Part shown: piece after piece, positions 10,524-22,216 of the stretch
Layout: the number at the start of each line of letters is the position of its first letter
How positions within the stretch are numbered: the first letter of the stretch is position 1
NCBI GenBank assembly: GCA_025201705.1
Contig: MU616689.1
Location: forward strand, 1 to 55,604
DNA: 55,604 nucleotides
From: Dissophora ornata
Lineage: Eukaryota > Mortierellomycota > Mortierellomycetes > Mortierellales > Mortierellaceae
Direction: 5' to 3'
Position numbers and translations under genes: made by a program
The notes under the pieces: model-generated
What the model was told of the DNA's origin: nothing
Databases searched by the model: none
What the model saw: the letters and a program-made list of their open reading frames with translations, nothing else

Positions 10524-13500
10524 TTAATTCGAGCGTAGCATATCGCTTGAGATCCTTCTCCGCACGAGCGCCAATGGCACATCCTCCTCCTCCGACTCCC
10601 CTGACTCTCCACCCAGGAAACCCCCTTTAGACTCTGGATGCTTGCGACTGCCCACCGCTCTACTGCTGCCGTAACTCCTCCTCGCGTCATCCATGCTATG
10701 CCGCGTTTTGATCTCTTGAGCGGACCTGTTACGGAACCACGGCGTTTTGTCGGATCGAATAGTTCGCCCAACGTATCCTCCGGTAGTCTGGCGCTGATGG
10801 AATTGCTGAGACTGTTTGTCCCTTGCCGATTCAGAGACAGCCATGTTATGAGAAGCATGCAATGCATCACTGCTGCTCGATATCCTAGCAGAAATATTAA
10901 TGGCCGTCGTGTCTGGATCCATCATCGGTGAGAGCGGAGGAGATGGCAATCCAGGCCGATCTGCACTGGATTGAGCCTTCTCAGACAATCTTGCCAACCC
11001 CCCAATACACTGCTGTTGCTGCCGAATATCTTCCAGGCTCACACGCGTGTTATTGATAATAATATTATCGTGAGTAGCAGGGAGATAGCTGGGAGAATGA
11101 GGTGGTCGAGAGTCGGTGGTTGAGTAGGTGATCGGCGGTCCTGCGGGAATTGAGCCAGTCGCTGGTAGCGGTGCTGGCAAAGACGCGTGTGTGAAGGAAG
11201 GATTGAAGGGTGAGGGCAGCGGCGGTGTCGGAAGTCCAGAAATCGAAGCGACAGCTGAGGCAACGTCAGCACCTTTAGGGACTTTTGGCAGCGGGGATAT
11301 GTCACCAGCCATGGAGCTGGAAGAAGATCGGGTGCCGTAGAACGATTCACGAGTAAATGCATCGGCCTGACCTGTGATACCGCTGAGCGACAGATGAGAC
11401 CTACAAGATGCATTACCCGGCTGCAAACTCTTCCACAATAGACTAGTGGAGGAAGTCAATACGAGCGGCCGGTCAACCGGCTCTGCCGACTGACTGTCGA
11501 AAACAGTAGTGAAAGTTGAAGCAGCGAACTGAGGTCTCGTCCCTATCAATTGTGCTTGGATCTGCGCCTGTCTTTGCTCACTTGTCGCAATCATGTTCGG
11601 CGACAAGAATGCAGAGGTGGCGTAGTCGCCCTGTAGCTGTTGTCGATTTAGAAGCTGAAACTGCTGTTGCTGCCGAAAGAGAAGGCCTTTCCGACCTGTC
11701 GTGCGCTTGGGGATGACTACTGTTTGTGACGGTCGGATCACCTCTCCTTTTTGCTGCTGATCCAGACGGTCCTTGTCTTCGGTCTTGAAATTCTCGCTTC
11801 CATCGTTATTGAAGTCGAACGAGTTGTCTTTGGTGGGAGCCGACACAGCAATAGTAGCAACGCCATTAGTTGTAAGTGCCTTGCGTACAGGCGCAAAGGT
11901 GAATAGCGTCTTTCTCTCTCGATTAATAAGCGGATAAGGCGGCATCCGCGAGAGCGGCAGTCGTTCCTTGAAGGCTGGCGACTGTCCTGAAGCAGCCTTC
12001 GGAGACGCGAATTGAGGTTGAGGGATCAAAGAAGGTGAACTTGAGGCCATTCCGGAACCGTTAGAAGATGTCGAACTGCTGCCACTGCTACTATTATCGC
12101 CGCTTGCACTTTTAGCCTTGCTGGACTGGATGCGACTGTGAATCGAAAAGACAAGCGACCTCTTCGACTTCAGCTCTTTACTGCCTGATCCCGCCTCTTT
12201 TGGATTGGACTTTGCACTGGCGTGGGACAATTGCTGCTCCTGCTCCCGCTGTTGCTGCTGTCGTATCCTCTGTTGTAACTGTTGCTGCTGCTGAAGAAGC
12301 GTCCGTTTTTGCGTCATCGCCATCATATTCGTCGTATCCCACCGTCCCGGAAACTGCGCCGCCCACATCGCCGTATAAAAATCCCCAATCTCATTGCATT
12401 GAAAATTCGTCATACCTCCCTTACGAAGCTGAAGTAGCATTAGGTGCAACAACACAGAATTTCGGAGCGGTCTTCTCTCTTGCTCACGCAACTTTCTGAG
12501 TGTGTGGATATAGGCCAAACGCTTTAGGGCCACCATCCTGGGGTCCACGGCTATGGGTGACGATTTTGAGGGGATGGAGGTAGAGGCGGTAGGCAGAGAC
12601 GGCTGCCCAATTGCACCATATTCTTTGGACAGGGTTTCGAGTTTTTCGAGCGGCGGCGTAGTAGGGGGCGTGATGAGGGGACTTGGAGAGGCAGAGTTGG
12701 GTTTGTTTCTTAGCGAGCTGCTACCGCCGGGCAAAAAAGTCATCAAATTCGCCGGGATTCTGATGGCATTTGATTTCAGCAGCGACTTTGCTGGAGTACC
12801 AGCAATGGCAGAAGAGGTAGCAACAGGGGCAGCCATGGCATCAAGTGGAGCCGAGAAAAAGAGCGCCCCGCCGGTGGGCGACGACTGCGAAGAGTCAGCT
12901 GAATTCGAAGGAGATGAGTCTATAGACGATGTAGACGCGCCTGAGGAGTCCGAAGAGGAAGAGCAGGTCGAAAACGCTCTAGATAAATGACATCGCGGCG
13001 GCGCCCTGCACTTTGACGTGTCCTTTACCTCTGGCATCGGATATGACTCTCTGACGTCAACGGCAAAGTCATTTGGTGCTCCCAGGCACGGCAGTGTTAA
13101 CACAAACCCCGATTCTAGATTCTTGCCAGGACCTGCAAACCCTTCGATTACGCTAGCTTGGCTCTCTGTCGGGGTATCCGATGTTGCATACGATCCTTCA
13201 GGCGTCGCACGCTGCTCTTGGTCCCTCAACTGAGGTGACAGCTCTTGTGTACTTGGTGCGCCGAGTGTGCCCAGGATCGATCGGCTGTTATCTAATGTTG
13301 CCGTCAGAGACCTTGTCTCCCCGTCTTCGGTTGTTGGTGCAATTTTAAAGGGATCGAAAACATCTGCCCCAAACAAACCGTCCGTAGGACTCAAAGGCGT
13401 TGTGACAATAGGAATGGTCTTCTGGTTCGCTGGAAGAGTAGGCTGTGTCAGTGGCAGAGAGATGCGCACCCTGGGTCGATCTACTTTCTGCGTCGATATT

Positions 13501-14414
13501 GTCACACTGCTGATTCCATAGCTGTCATCCTCCTGGCCGGACCATTCATAATCCATAGTATTGTTGGTGCTCACCCGTCGGTCTTGCTTCTTTGATGTTG
13601 AATAAAACAGTCTATCCTTCCAGTTCGTGCGGTGGCTCTTGCTTAAACTAACTGGTTGAGAAAGTTCTAATGCCTGTGATTCTCCAGTAGGGACACCTGG
13701 AAAAGACGTGCCAAGTTTGGTGGGAGGTCGAAGTTCTGGTGAGCTAAGGTCGATGGTAGTCACCTTGGCTTTGATAAGAACCACGGATGAGTCGGAGTAA
13801 GGGAGAGGTGTGCATGCATAGGGCGCATGAGTCGTCAAGGGCTGAGGGGCACTTATCGGTCCAATGGTCCTCACTTTTTTTGAGCTGGGCTTTGAGCTCG
13901 GGGGGTTGCCCTGTCCCTGTTGCTGTTTCTTGGATGATGATGATGATGAAAGGTTAGAGGTCCATCGGCGGATATGGCTCATGGGAGTAGTCGGGGATGA
14001 AGAAGGGGAGGTGGAAGAAGATGCGTTGGATCCGCTCTTGGAAGATGGCGCAGAACTTGAAGTGGAGGATATGAAATCGCTCTTGCCGCGTTGATCATTG
14101 ATTGCGGATGTCTGGATCGCTGGAGTTGACGCCTTTTGCGAGCTCTTTTTGACAAACGCCGTGGAAGCTATCATAGCGCTCTGTATATCATCTATGGCCA
14201 CAACATTGCCGGAAGCGATTGTGTCTTTCAGGTGTTTTCCATTGGTAATGCTGCTATTCCGACAATGACGGCCGTGATGAGACTCTATGCTGGCACGAGG
14301 AGTTGGGAGCTGGGCCTCACTCGAGAATAGGCTTTCATACTTGGCATTGTGGGGTCGGATCGCGTTCTGGCTCATGATGGTTGGCATCTTGTTCTTTTGA
14401 TTTTGCGGCCTCAT
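10524..14414 (-). CDS. Large low-complexity protein with a short conserved-looking core
   Basis: A single open frame encodes 1296 residues. I do not recognise the family. Most of the sequence is Ser/Pro/Thr-rich and probably disordered. One segment, about residues 620-690, is different: it is helical and rich in Arg, Leu and aromatic residues (VALKRLAYIHTLRKLREQER, then LRNSVLLHLMLLQLRKGG, then CNEIGDFYTAMWAAQFPGRW). It leads directly into a Gln-rich stretch at about 703-728. A second Gln-rich patch lies near 908-925. The C-terminus is acidic then basic (SGESEEEDVPLALVRRR). Long disordered arms around one compact helical segment suit a regulatory or scaffold protein, perhaps a transcription cofactor; that is inference. 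The uninterrupted 3.9-kb frame and a minus-strand CT-rich leader upstream support a real gene. Confidence 0.8.
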   Translation of the reverse strand: MRPQNQKNKMPTIMSQNAIRPHNAKYESLFSSEAQLPTPRASIESHHGRHCRNSSITNGKHLKDTIASGNVVAIDDIQSAMIASTAFVKKSSQKASTPAIQTSAINDQRGKSDFISSTSSSAPSSKSGSNASSSTSPSSSPTTPMSHIRRWTSNLSSSSSSKKQQQGQGNPPSSKPSSKKVRTIGPISAPQPLTTHAPYACTPLPYSDSSVVLIKAKVTTIDLSSPELRPPTKLGTSFPGVPTGESQALELSQPVSLSKSHRTNWKDRLFYSTSKKQDRRVSTNNTMDYEWSGQEDDSYGISSVTISTQKVDRPRVRISLPLTQPTLPANQKTIPIVTTPLSPTDGLFGADVFDPFKIAPTTEDGETRSLTATLDNSRSILGTLGAPSTQELSPQLRDQEQRATPEGSYATSDTPTESQASVIEGFAGPGKNLESGFVLTLPCLGAPNDFAVDVRESYPMPEVKDTSKCRAPPRCHLSRAFSTCSSSSDSSGASTSSIDSSPSNSADSSQSSPTGGALFFSAPLDAMAAPVATSSAIAGTPAKSLLKSNAIRIPANLMTFLPGGSSSLRNKPNSASPSPLITPPTTPPLEKLETLSKEYGAIGQPSLPTASTSIPSKSSPIAVDPRMVALKRLAYIHTLRKLREQERRPLRNSVLLHLMLLQLRKGGMTNFQCNEIGDFYTAMWAAQFPGRWDTTNMMAMTQKRTLLQQQQQLQQRIRQQQQREQEQQLSHASAKSNPKEAGSGSKELKSKRSLVFSIHSRIQSSKAKSASGDNSSSGSSSTSSNGSGMASSSPSLIPQPQFASPKAASGQSPAFKERLPLSRMPPYPLINRERKTLFTFAPVRKALTTNGVATIAVSAPTKDNSFDFNNDGSENFKTEDKDRLDQQQKGEVIRPSQTVVIPKRTTGRKGLLFRQQQQFQLLNRQQLQGDYATSAFLSPNMIATSEQRQAQIQAQLIGTRPQFAASTFTTVFDSQSAEPVDRPLVLTSSTSLLWKSLQPGNASCRSHLSLSGITGQADAFTRESFYGTRSSSSSMAGDISPLPKVPKGADVASAVASISGLPTPPLPSPFNPSFTHASLPAPLPATGSIPAGPPITYSTTDSRPPHSPSYLPATHDNIIINNTRVSLEDIRQQQQCIGGLARLSEKAQSSADRPGLPSPPLSPMMDPDTTAINISARISSSSDALHASHNMAVSESARDKQSQQFHQRQTTGGYVGRTIRSDKTPWFRNRSAQEIKTRHSMDDARRSYGSSRAVGSRKHPESKGGFLGGESGESEEEDVPLALVRRRISSDMLRSN

Positions 14415-17381
14415 AGTATTCTATTTGATAGAGCGCAGGCGAAAATCGGTGCAACGTTCTAAAAAAAAACTAAAGACGTGTTCCGGAGTCAGGGTGTCCG
14501 GGAATTGGAAAAACGGAGGAGGGATCAGATAGTTATACAATTAGATAATTAGGTTCTTTGGTGCTGAACCCAGCGTGATAAAGCAAAGAAGAAAATAAGA
14601 TAGATGGAGAAAGGTAAGAGCACGCACTTGCATTAGAGAGAACCATCATTCGTCGATCTTGGATGGGGGTAGATAAATAGAATGGGAGTGGTTGAATTGA
14701 TGCACGACCTGCTACTGCTGACATGAAAAAGACAACAGGGTGTGAATGAAACCCTTTTTATTCTTTGTGCAAGAACGATTCAGGCATGTCGTAATGAAAA
14801 TGAATAATGGAAAAGGCTTCTAGGCTTTTTGATCTCGACCCAAGAGGAAACGGGGATGTCATATGTCCCACTGCTAGTTGTGGGCCTTGGGCCGGTTTTG
14901 GAAAAAGTGACATTGACAGAGGGACCCCACCACTGATCTTAATTGCTGTTTCGCCCCTATGTTGTTCATCTGATGCGGATTCACGCGGTGTCGAGTAGAG
15001 AGAGAGAGATTGGGAAAGCATTGAGTAAGCGAGGGATAGAGACGGGAAAAAAACACAGCGCCACCACCAGACGAGAATGTTTGTTATTTCTTCTCTGCTC
15101 TCGAGTCCATAATGCTGTTCAAATGGATGACAATCCAAAGAAAGGGTGCAAGGGGTTGTAGATGCATCGCGCACGGAGCACATTTCGGAGAAACCTTGTG
15201 TAACGGTGGCGTTGACCCTCTTACCCTAAATAATCCAATGGCGTTGCAGGGAGTGTAGGGGATATAAAAGGAAAGTACACGGTGTAGTTCGGCATTCAGG
15301 CGCAAGGGAAAGGCAATGAGACTGAATGAGAATGAGTAAAAAGGGGATAGGGAAGGTTTTGAAAACCAAAAAAAAGGGAAAGCGGAATGTCAAAAGGATG
15401 AGAGCAGAAAATGCTTTTTGCCTTATGGAATGGGCGTTCGGCGTCTGAATGGACCTCAAGGCTGTTCATTCATGAGGGGAACGGGGATGTTGGCAACATG
15501 TCTGGTTTGTTTACGGAACAAGCCTAAATTTAAGCTGGAGACACTTCACAAAAATAGAAAGAGGAGAGAGAAAAGAGACAGAAAGGCGGGGTGAAGTTTG
15601 GCGTGGCTGAATGGGATAATGGTGTGGAAAGAATGGAGAACAAAAGAGGGCGGCGCGACAACAGGAGAAGAGCAAAGGAGTAAGAAAGAGCAAGAACAAG
15701 TGGAAAGAAAGCTAGAGAGAGAAGCGAAGAGAGGAGAGGGGTGGCTCTGTTCATAGCTTATGGACATCAGTCGTTTCGCCATGACCAAGACTGGATATGG
15801 GATAGTATATCAAGATGCAGGGAAAGGGTGTCCGGGGTAGGGAGTTGTAAATATAGTAACTGTAATTGTGGCGGAATTGTCTACCGGCGAGAATGAGTGA
15901 AGAAAATTGAGGACCGAAAGGGGGAAGCGAGTGAAAGGGGCGAATTACATGGAACACAACAACAGAGAATGCCAGTAGCAGACGAAAGCGAGAGAGAAAG
16001 AGTAAGTAGACTGATAGAAAGAAAAGAAAGATGAGAGCAACGTAGGCCCGCTTTTGAATTGTCATGTAATGTGAGTGGTACTTCCGTGGTCCTTCAATTC
16101 AGTAGCGGCATAGAAGATGCACTCAATAAGAAATCTGATATGGACGAAAATCACAATAATCTTCCTCGCACCATCATCCATGCTTCACATACAACAGCCA
16201 TCTGCTTTAGATGGACACTTCATCTGTGGCTCTTTATTCAGATTGGAAGACGGAGGCAGCCACACGAGCGACAGATAACATTGAGCCAAGACCAAAATCC
16301 TAGGTCGTGTTCCATTTCGGCCGCCGGAATGTACTTTTCAGGCGATTGCAGCTGTATAAGTCCGGTTATTCCTCTTCACTACCTCCTATGCCTCGTCGTT
16401 ATCCTTGAATACCCATAGGATAGACAATTCATATAATCCCAACAAGCAAGGTTAGATGAACAACGAAAGCAGCATACGAGTGAAAAGAGCAAGGGGAAAG
16501 ATGAAATTGCGGAGCATTACGATTGTGAATCGAAGAACAATTTACTACGACAACCTGGAAAGGGCATGCCTTGCTTCGAAAGAACACGGCACCAATTGAG
16601 AACATAGGCAAGGAGTATGATCAGGCCAGTTTGGAAAAGTACTTGCTATCTCTGATTAACTTGAAATGGGGTTAAAGATGAGTAGAGTCCATCATCACGA
16701 CACTTGGACGTTAGCATATGCCTTCAAGACGTTAAAAGGAACAAAGGGACATGCGATAATCAATTGACACACAAGTCTTCCCAAAGCCTACTTCTCTGTA
16801 TCATTCGTTCCAATGAGTAGCCTATCGACAGGCACAATGTCGATTGAGTATCAAGTGAGCCACCTTTATCTTGTTTCTGAAAAGATACCGAGAGTTTAAT
16901 GGCGTGTCGATCACAATATATCGGGAATTCTCCGTAACATAGCATAGCATAGCATAACAAAAAAAAAACACGACAGATGGCAAAGGTAGCAACAGTTAGT
17001 CTTGCTCCCCTCTTTTCTTTTCGCGCTCATCTGCGTCCCCTCATGCGCAATAGGCATCCCTTTTTTATATCCACCTGTGCTTCTCCACGTTTTCTTTCCC
17101 TGAACCCTTTGATTTACTGTTTTTGACTCAGCTACAAGCCATTCTCCGCCACAAGGCATCGTGCCTTTGCACATTTACCTGGAATCACTCCTGTTCGGCT
17201 AGAATTCCACCAGCAAGCCATACAATACATGAAAGTATAAAGTCTGGTAGGTGTGGTGGATCTGCAAGCATGTTTTTTTTATTGACAACCAAGATAATCT
17301 CGAACACGCATGACTTGCCAGCTTATGAGAAATAGTACAGACACATCTATGATACACTGCCATGAATGAGGCATGCCGGGC
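14415..17381. other. Three-kilobase stretch without a recognised gene
   Basis: The region upstream of 14414 is strongly CT-rich on the minus strand at about 14980-15900, and by analogy with other genes here much of it is probably the promoter and long 5' leader of the 1296-residue gene. From about 16100 to 17380 the base composition is mixed and the short frames on both strands have no conserved motif; the right end is the 3' flank of the ULS1-like gene. A short CATAG repeat sits at 16938-16956. Small RNAs or upstream exons cannot be excluded. Confidence 0.5.
16938..16956. repeat. CATAG pentamer repeat
   Basis: Three full copies of CATAG plus a partial copy lie next to a poly-A run of about nine bases. 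It is a simple microsatellite with no coding context. Confidence 0.7.
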
Positions 17382-20300
17382 TTAATATCCACGGAAAAGG
17401 TACATCAGCTCTTGCAGCTATAATCCACATTATAAGTAGGGAAAACGCGTTTGTTAGTACAGTGTTTACGCTTCCCCCGCGCTTGCCAGCAGATACATAG
17501 GTCTTCAATACGTACCCCGAGCTTTGCTAGCTTAGGAACCGTTCCTTCGCCAAGAGCTCCATCCGCCAACGCCTGCTTTGAAGCCTGCAGCGCCAAGATT
17601 CGGTCCTCTACCGTCTCTGGAATGTAGAGGCGGTGAACAAACACCTCCTTCGTCTGTCCGATACGGTGGACTCGATCAATGGCTTGATTCTCCAGCGCAG
17701 GATTCCACCACGGGTCCATGATCACAACGCTAATGGACGTTACATATCCTGGTCAGTCAATCGCACCATGAGTGAATTCATGCTCACAATCAAAAAGTAA
17801 CAGCATCGTCAACTTACTGGTTGGCCACAGTTAGGTTGAGTCCAAGAGATCCGCACTTTAGACTAATCAGCATCACCGAGTATGTTGGATCGCTAAACAA
17901 TCTCAAGACAGCCTCGTTTCTGGCCTCCATTTTCATAGCGCCGTCATACTATTCTCAGAGCCAAAAAAGAACAACAACCAAACATCAGCACCAAAAGCGT
18001 CGGGAGGAGGGAGGGTAATACCATAACTGATAATTGACAGCAGACGACAGACTTACTCGAAGAAATTTGATATTCTCTTCATTCAGAGGTTTTTCGATCA
18101 AGGTGAGAAGACTCGTGAACTGCGAGAACACAATGATCTTCTCGCCTTTCGCGATGACATCCTTCACCACGGCAACCATCCTGTCAATTTTGCTACTGCT
18201 GATCCAGTCGTCCAATTCCTCAGGAACTTGAATATTCAGGGCTGTATCCTGGCATATATCTCCGTCCTGATCCACAGCTTTTCCTTTTCCTTTCACATCC
18301 TCCGGAATAACCTCCGGTGTGGGATTGAATCGTGCATTAAAGTCTGCAACGGAGATGAGGTTGTCCAAAGGCGCCGCCCTTCGGCATTCAGGGCAGTTGC
18401 GGTCATCCTCGTCGTGACGACTCAAATGTGCTAAATAAACGTCGAAGCACCAGAAAGAAACGTTGTATGTGAGTGCTAGATTTCAAACACGAGAGATACT
18501 TTCCATTTTTGCGTCTTCCATGAGGTGAACGTACCAATGATACAGGCACGGCAGTAAATATGCCCACAGCCGCTCAGAATCATGCTCTCTTCCCCAACAT
18601 CCATACAAATCGGACATTCAATAGCGTCCAGACCACGTTCAAGTAAACGACGACAAATATCCTCCAAAAGGTTATCGAGAAGGCTATCAACATGGGCCTT
18701 TTGCCCATGAGGGGTTTGATCGTCTGTGATTTTCTCAAAGTCGTTAATCAAATGCGGATGACAGCACGCCTGTCGCAGACGCAATAAAAGAACCAAGATC
18801 TAAACGCACGTGCGAAAACAGGAGTCAGTATGTGCAGCCATCTTTCGACAGTACAAAAGTGTAGCAGGAGGGAGTGCAGCTTACGTTCGAATAATTCTTC
18901 ATCACTGTGCCAGCCTTCACGTATGCATTGAACCTGTCCCTTGTCCTCTGCTCCAATGCTACATAGAACGAACGCTCGTCGTCGGAGAAGGGGGTATGAA
19001 CCTTCGTCACGTTACGTGCTGGGAGATCAAAGATCGGTTTGCCATCTACCGTGCACTTTTTCGTCCTTCTTAAACAGACCGCCTTCAACAGCGCTTGGAC
19101 TCGCTGCATTGCAGATCCATATTGCCGTGTCTTTTTCATCGGAGTCGAAATCTTGTTGCGGAACTCGTCCCAATCGCAGTATGGTTTGATGGCTAGGAAC
19201 CGAATGAGCGAATACAGCTCATCCACGCTATTTTGGATCGGGGTGCCTGTATTGTATCATACGAGAATGAGATCAGAAATGTTCGATCAAATATCCTTAT
19301 ACTCTTGATGTATTACTTGTTGTAAAGCGATCGTTATTGATATCAATCACAGAGTCAGACGGAATTACCTGTAAGACACCATCTGTATGTTGCAGCAATT
19401 AGAGCGCAGGCCTTGGAGCTCTTGGTGTTCCTGTTCTTGATCGTGTGGGCTTCATCAATGACGACACGGTGGAAATGCGCTTTGAATAACGGCCCAATGG
19501 GTCTACACTTGTTGGGATTGACGTCATAAACTCCACTATCGTTGGTGAGCGTTATGTTTGTGGTGATGACGACTGCTCCATTATGACAAAGAAAAAAGGA
19601 GGGTCGATCAGAATTCCGATAAAAAACCCTGAGCTATTGTCATGCATGTTGTGAAGAAGCGATGCTTTTTACCGTCGTAGCGCCGCAAGATCTCTGGATC
19701 TGCGAACTTGCTTGAGCCGTGATAAATGTGGACTTTCAAGAGGCCAGGTTGAGTCTTTGTCTTCAGCTCTTCAGCCCATTGGTACACCAACGCCACAGGG
19801 GCGACGATTAGAGTGGCCTTTGTTTTGACAAGTTTTGACGCAGGAGGGGGCGCATGGTACACTTGTTGCTCATCCCAAATCACTGGATCGTCAATTGGGC
19901 CGGAAGGTCGGGATACTATGAGCGCCATTGTCTGGACTGTTTTGCCCAAGCCCTGTAATTTCAGAACCAGAACGAGTCGTGGTTAGCATTGTTGGGGCAA
20001 GTTGTGGTACACTCCCAGTTTCCACTGTATTTCGACTGTCAGAATACCATACCATATCATCACCTAAGATACCGCCGCGGTTGGTTCCGTCCTCCATCTT
20101 TTGGAGCCATGTCAAGCCGATCTTCTGGTGCTCCAGTAGAGCGATGTGAGAAGCCATGCCCTCAGGCGTCCCAGTTCTATCGTTCGGAGGAATCTCTTCC
20201 TCTGAGGCCTGAATGTTGGCAAGCAAGTCGCGCAGCTCCTGCTCTGATTGAGCTGGAGTCAAATAGCGAGACTGGTCACGCACACTCCACGCCATCCGTT

Positions 20301-21798
20301 GGGTTTCCATGAATTTTTCTTGACTGTAATACAAGCTGCTGTATCCATCATCTCCGCCGCCTTCGTCGTCCTCGTCATCCTCGTCGAAGTCAAAGTCACC
20401 AAAGTAATTGCCACCGTTCAATACATCATAAAACTGATCGTGGTGCGATCCCACCATCGGGTTCAAGATATCCCAGCCTAAACTATATCCACTGCTACTT
20501 GCTTCGCCTTCTCTTTCGTCATCTGAGCTGTAGATCTCATACACCTGCTTTGTTAAATCAACTGTGGGCCTGGTGAGGTCAACCACCCGTTGACCGTGAG
20601 ATATTTGCTGAGGCTGTTGGCTGCTGGTTGTCGATGCTGAAGCTAAAGGCGGGTTTGTGATGAGCTCATTAGCAATCAGTAGCGACCGCACAATTCATAG
20701 CCATTTTGCTCGGTACATAACAAGATTACCAAGTATTGCGGCTGCATGATCTTGGAGTCTGTCGGTACCCGGTTCCAGAACAATTGTACTAGCAGGAAGG
20801 AACCCGGGCATAGAGACTCTTGCCTGAGAAGTGGCATTGATGTTTACAGGGTTGGGTATGAACGAGGCGTTAGCAGGAACGAATCCGGGCATAGTGGGTC
20901 TTGCTTGAGGGGTGATGCTAAGGTTGATGGGGTTGGATAATGATGACATGCTCGCGCTTGCAAAACCTGCAGGTCCTGGTGTCGTACCCTCCGTCTTTGC
21001 TCTCTTTTCAAAGATCGGGAAAATAGGACGCTGAGGCGCAGCGGCCAGTTCGTTGTGAAGTGGTACGTCCTTTTTAGGCGATATTGCAAGATTGAAGCTG
21101 CTACTTTCAGAGGCTGCGAAGATCCTGGCCATTTCTGCATCCATTCGTTCCTGTCGGGCCTGATCCAATCTCGACTCCGTCAGGGACCTTACATCGCTAG
21201 ATGACACTGGCAGTGAGTATGATTCGCCGCCTTGATATTGGAAAGCCTGGAGTTCCTCTTCCTGTATAGATAACGCAAACGCTTCATCCTCCTCCTCCCG
21301 CCTTCGCTTCAAATCAAACAGGCGCTGTTCCATTTGGGCCTGCTCCCTCAGAAGCGCCTCGAGGTCCAGGTCGTCTTCGCCTGCATCGACCAAGGCGGAC
21401 CTCACACTCTCAACTTCCCTCTTTGCAAAAGAAGGCACTGCGGAGCTTGAGCTGGAAGAAATTGGTGGCGTTTCCTCTGATTCGAGCTTCGGCGTCTTTG
21501 ATTCACCGTCGAGAGAATGAGTGTAATCGGGGCTATTGATGGGGGGAAGATGGGCGGACTCTGGAGTGATTGTGCCGTCTTCGAGTTTAAAGTGCCCGAA
21601 GGAATGTTCATCGTCTTCGTCGTCCACATCATCATTAATTCCAAGGGCCTGAGCCAGTTTCAGCTCAATGTCGCGGATTTCATCTCGAAGAACCTCCTTG
21701 CGCTTGGTCGTATTCAGGACAGAGCTGCCTTCTAGCTGTTGACGACAGACACTGAGCCTAGCCTTCAAGGCTTCGATGTTGTGGGCCTCAGTAGCCAT
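17382..21798 (-). CDS. ULS1: ULS1-like SNF2 ATPase with RING finger (SUMO-targeted ubiquitin ligase type)
   Basis: A DNA-dependent ATPase/translocase with a RING E3 inserted between the two helicase lobes, as in yeast Uls1. Ten exons (21798-20730, 20642-20053, 19952-19673, 19572-19369, 19246-18885, 18799-18535, 18430-18057, 17948-17818, 17729-17516, 17417-17382) give 1174 residues, in frame throughout. Motif I DDMGLGKT lies at 551-558, DEAH at 685-688, LTGTPIQN follows, and HRIGQ is in the last lobe. The RING is complete: C897, C900, C913, H915, C918, C921, C935, C938. Upstream sit SUMO-interacting-type motifs, VVDLT at 376-380 and VDLT at 384-387, followed by an acidic SSDDE. The C-terminus reads [11 protein letters not shown], typical of the family, and needs a 36-nt last exon. 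An in-frame ATG at 21870 would add 24 residues. Expected role: clearing SUMO-conjugated proteins from chromatin. The RAD5/RAD16 branches are the alternative. Confidence 0.92.
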
Positions 21799-22216
21799 GA
21801 AGAAGGGGAGAGCAAGAGTGAATGGAAGACGGACTGGCCCTGAGTTTCGAGAAATACCGGCCTTGGCAGTCATGATTGGACGCTGGGTAGCAACAAAGAA
21901 CGCACACCTTATTCGATGATTCCACCGACTTCTGTGGCCTGAACGGAGTATACCACGTATACATCGCTGTACCACGTATACACCACACTTTTTTCAGGGC
22001 GAAGCTTTGTCTCATGGATGGAGGTCCGTGCAAAATCAGCGGCGCATGCGGTTCATCCAATATCACTTCAATAAAAGACTGTTGTTGTTCTTGTGCCCGG
22101 CGTCCTACCAAGCATCTGTTTATTTCAGCTTTCAAATAACTATTGACAAACAAATAGTCTCCTACTCCACGTGGGCTTATTTGCTTCCTTCTGCGTGCCG
22201 CCGAATGATCTCCGCC
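21799..22216. other. Intergenic between DOA1 and ULS1-like gene
   Basis: This stretch of 418 bases holds the promoter and leader of the ULS1-like gene and the 3' flank of the DOA1 gene, both on the minus strand. A near-duplicated string, CCACGTATACA at 21953 and 21972, is visible. I see nothing else. Confidence 0.4.
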
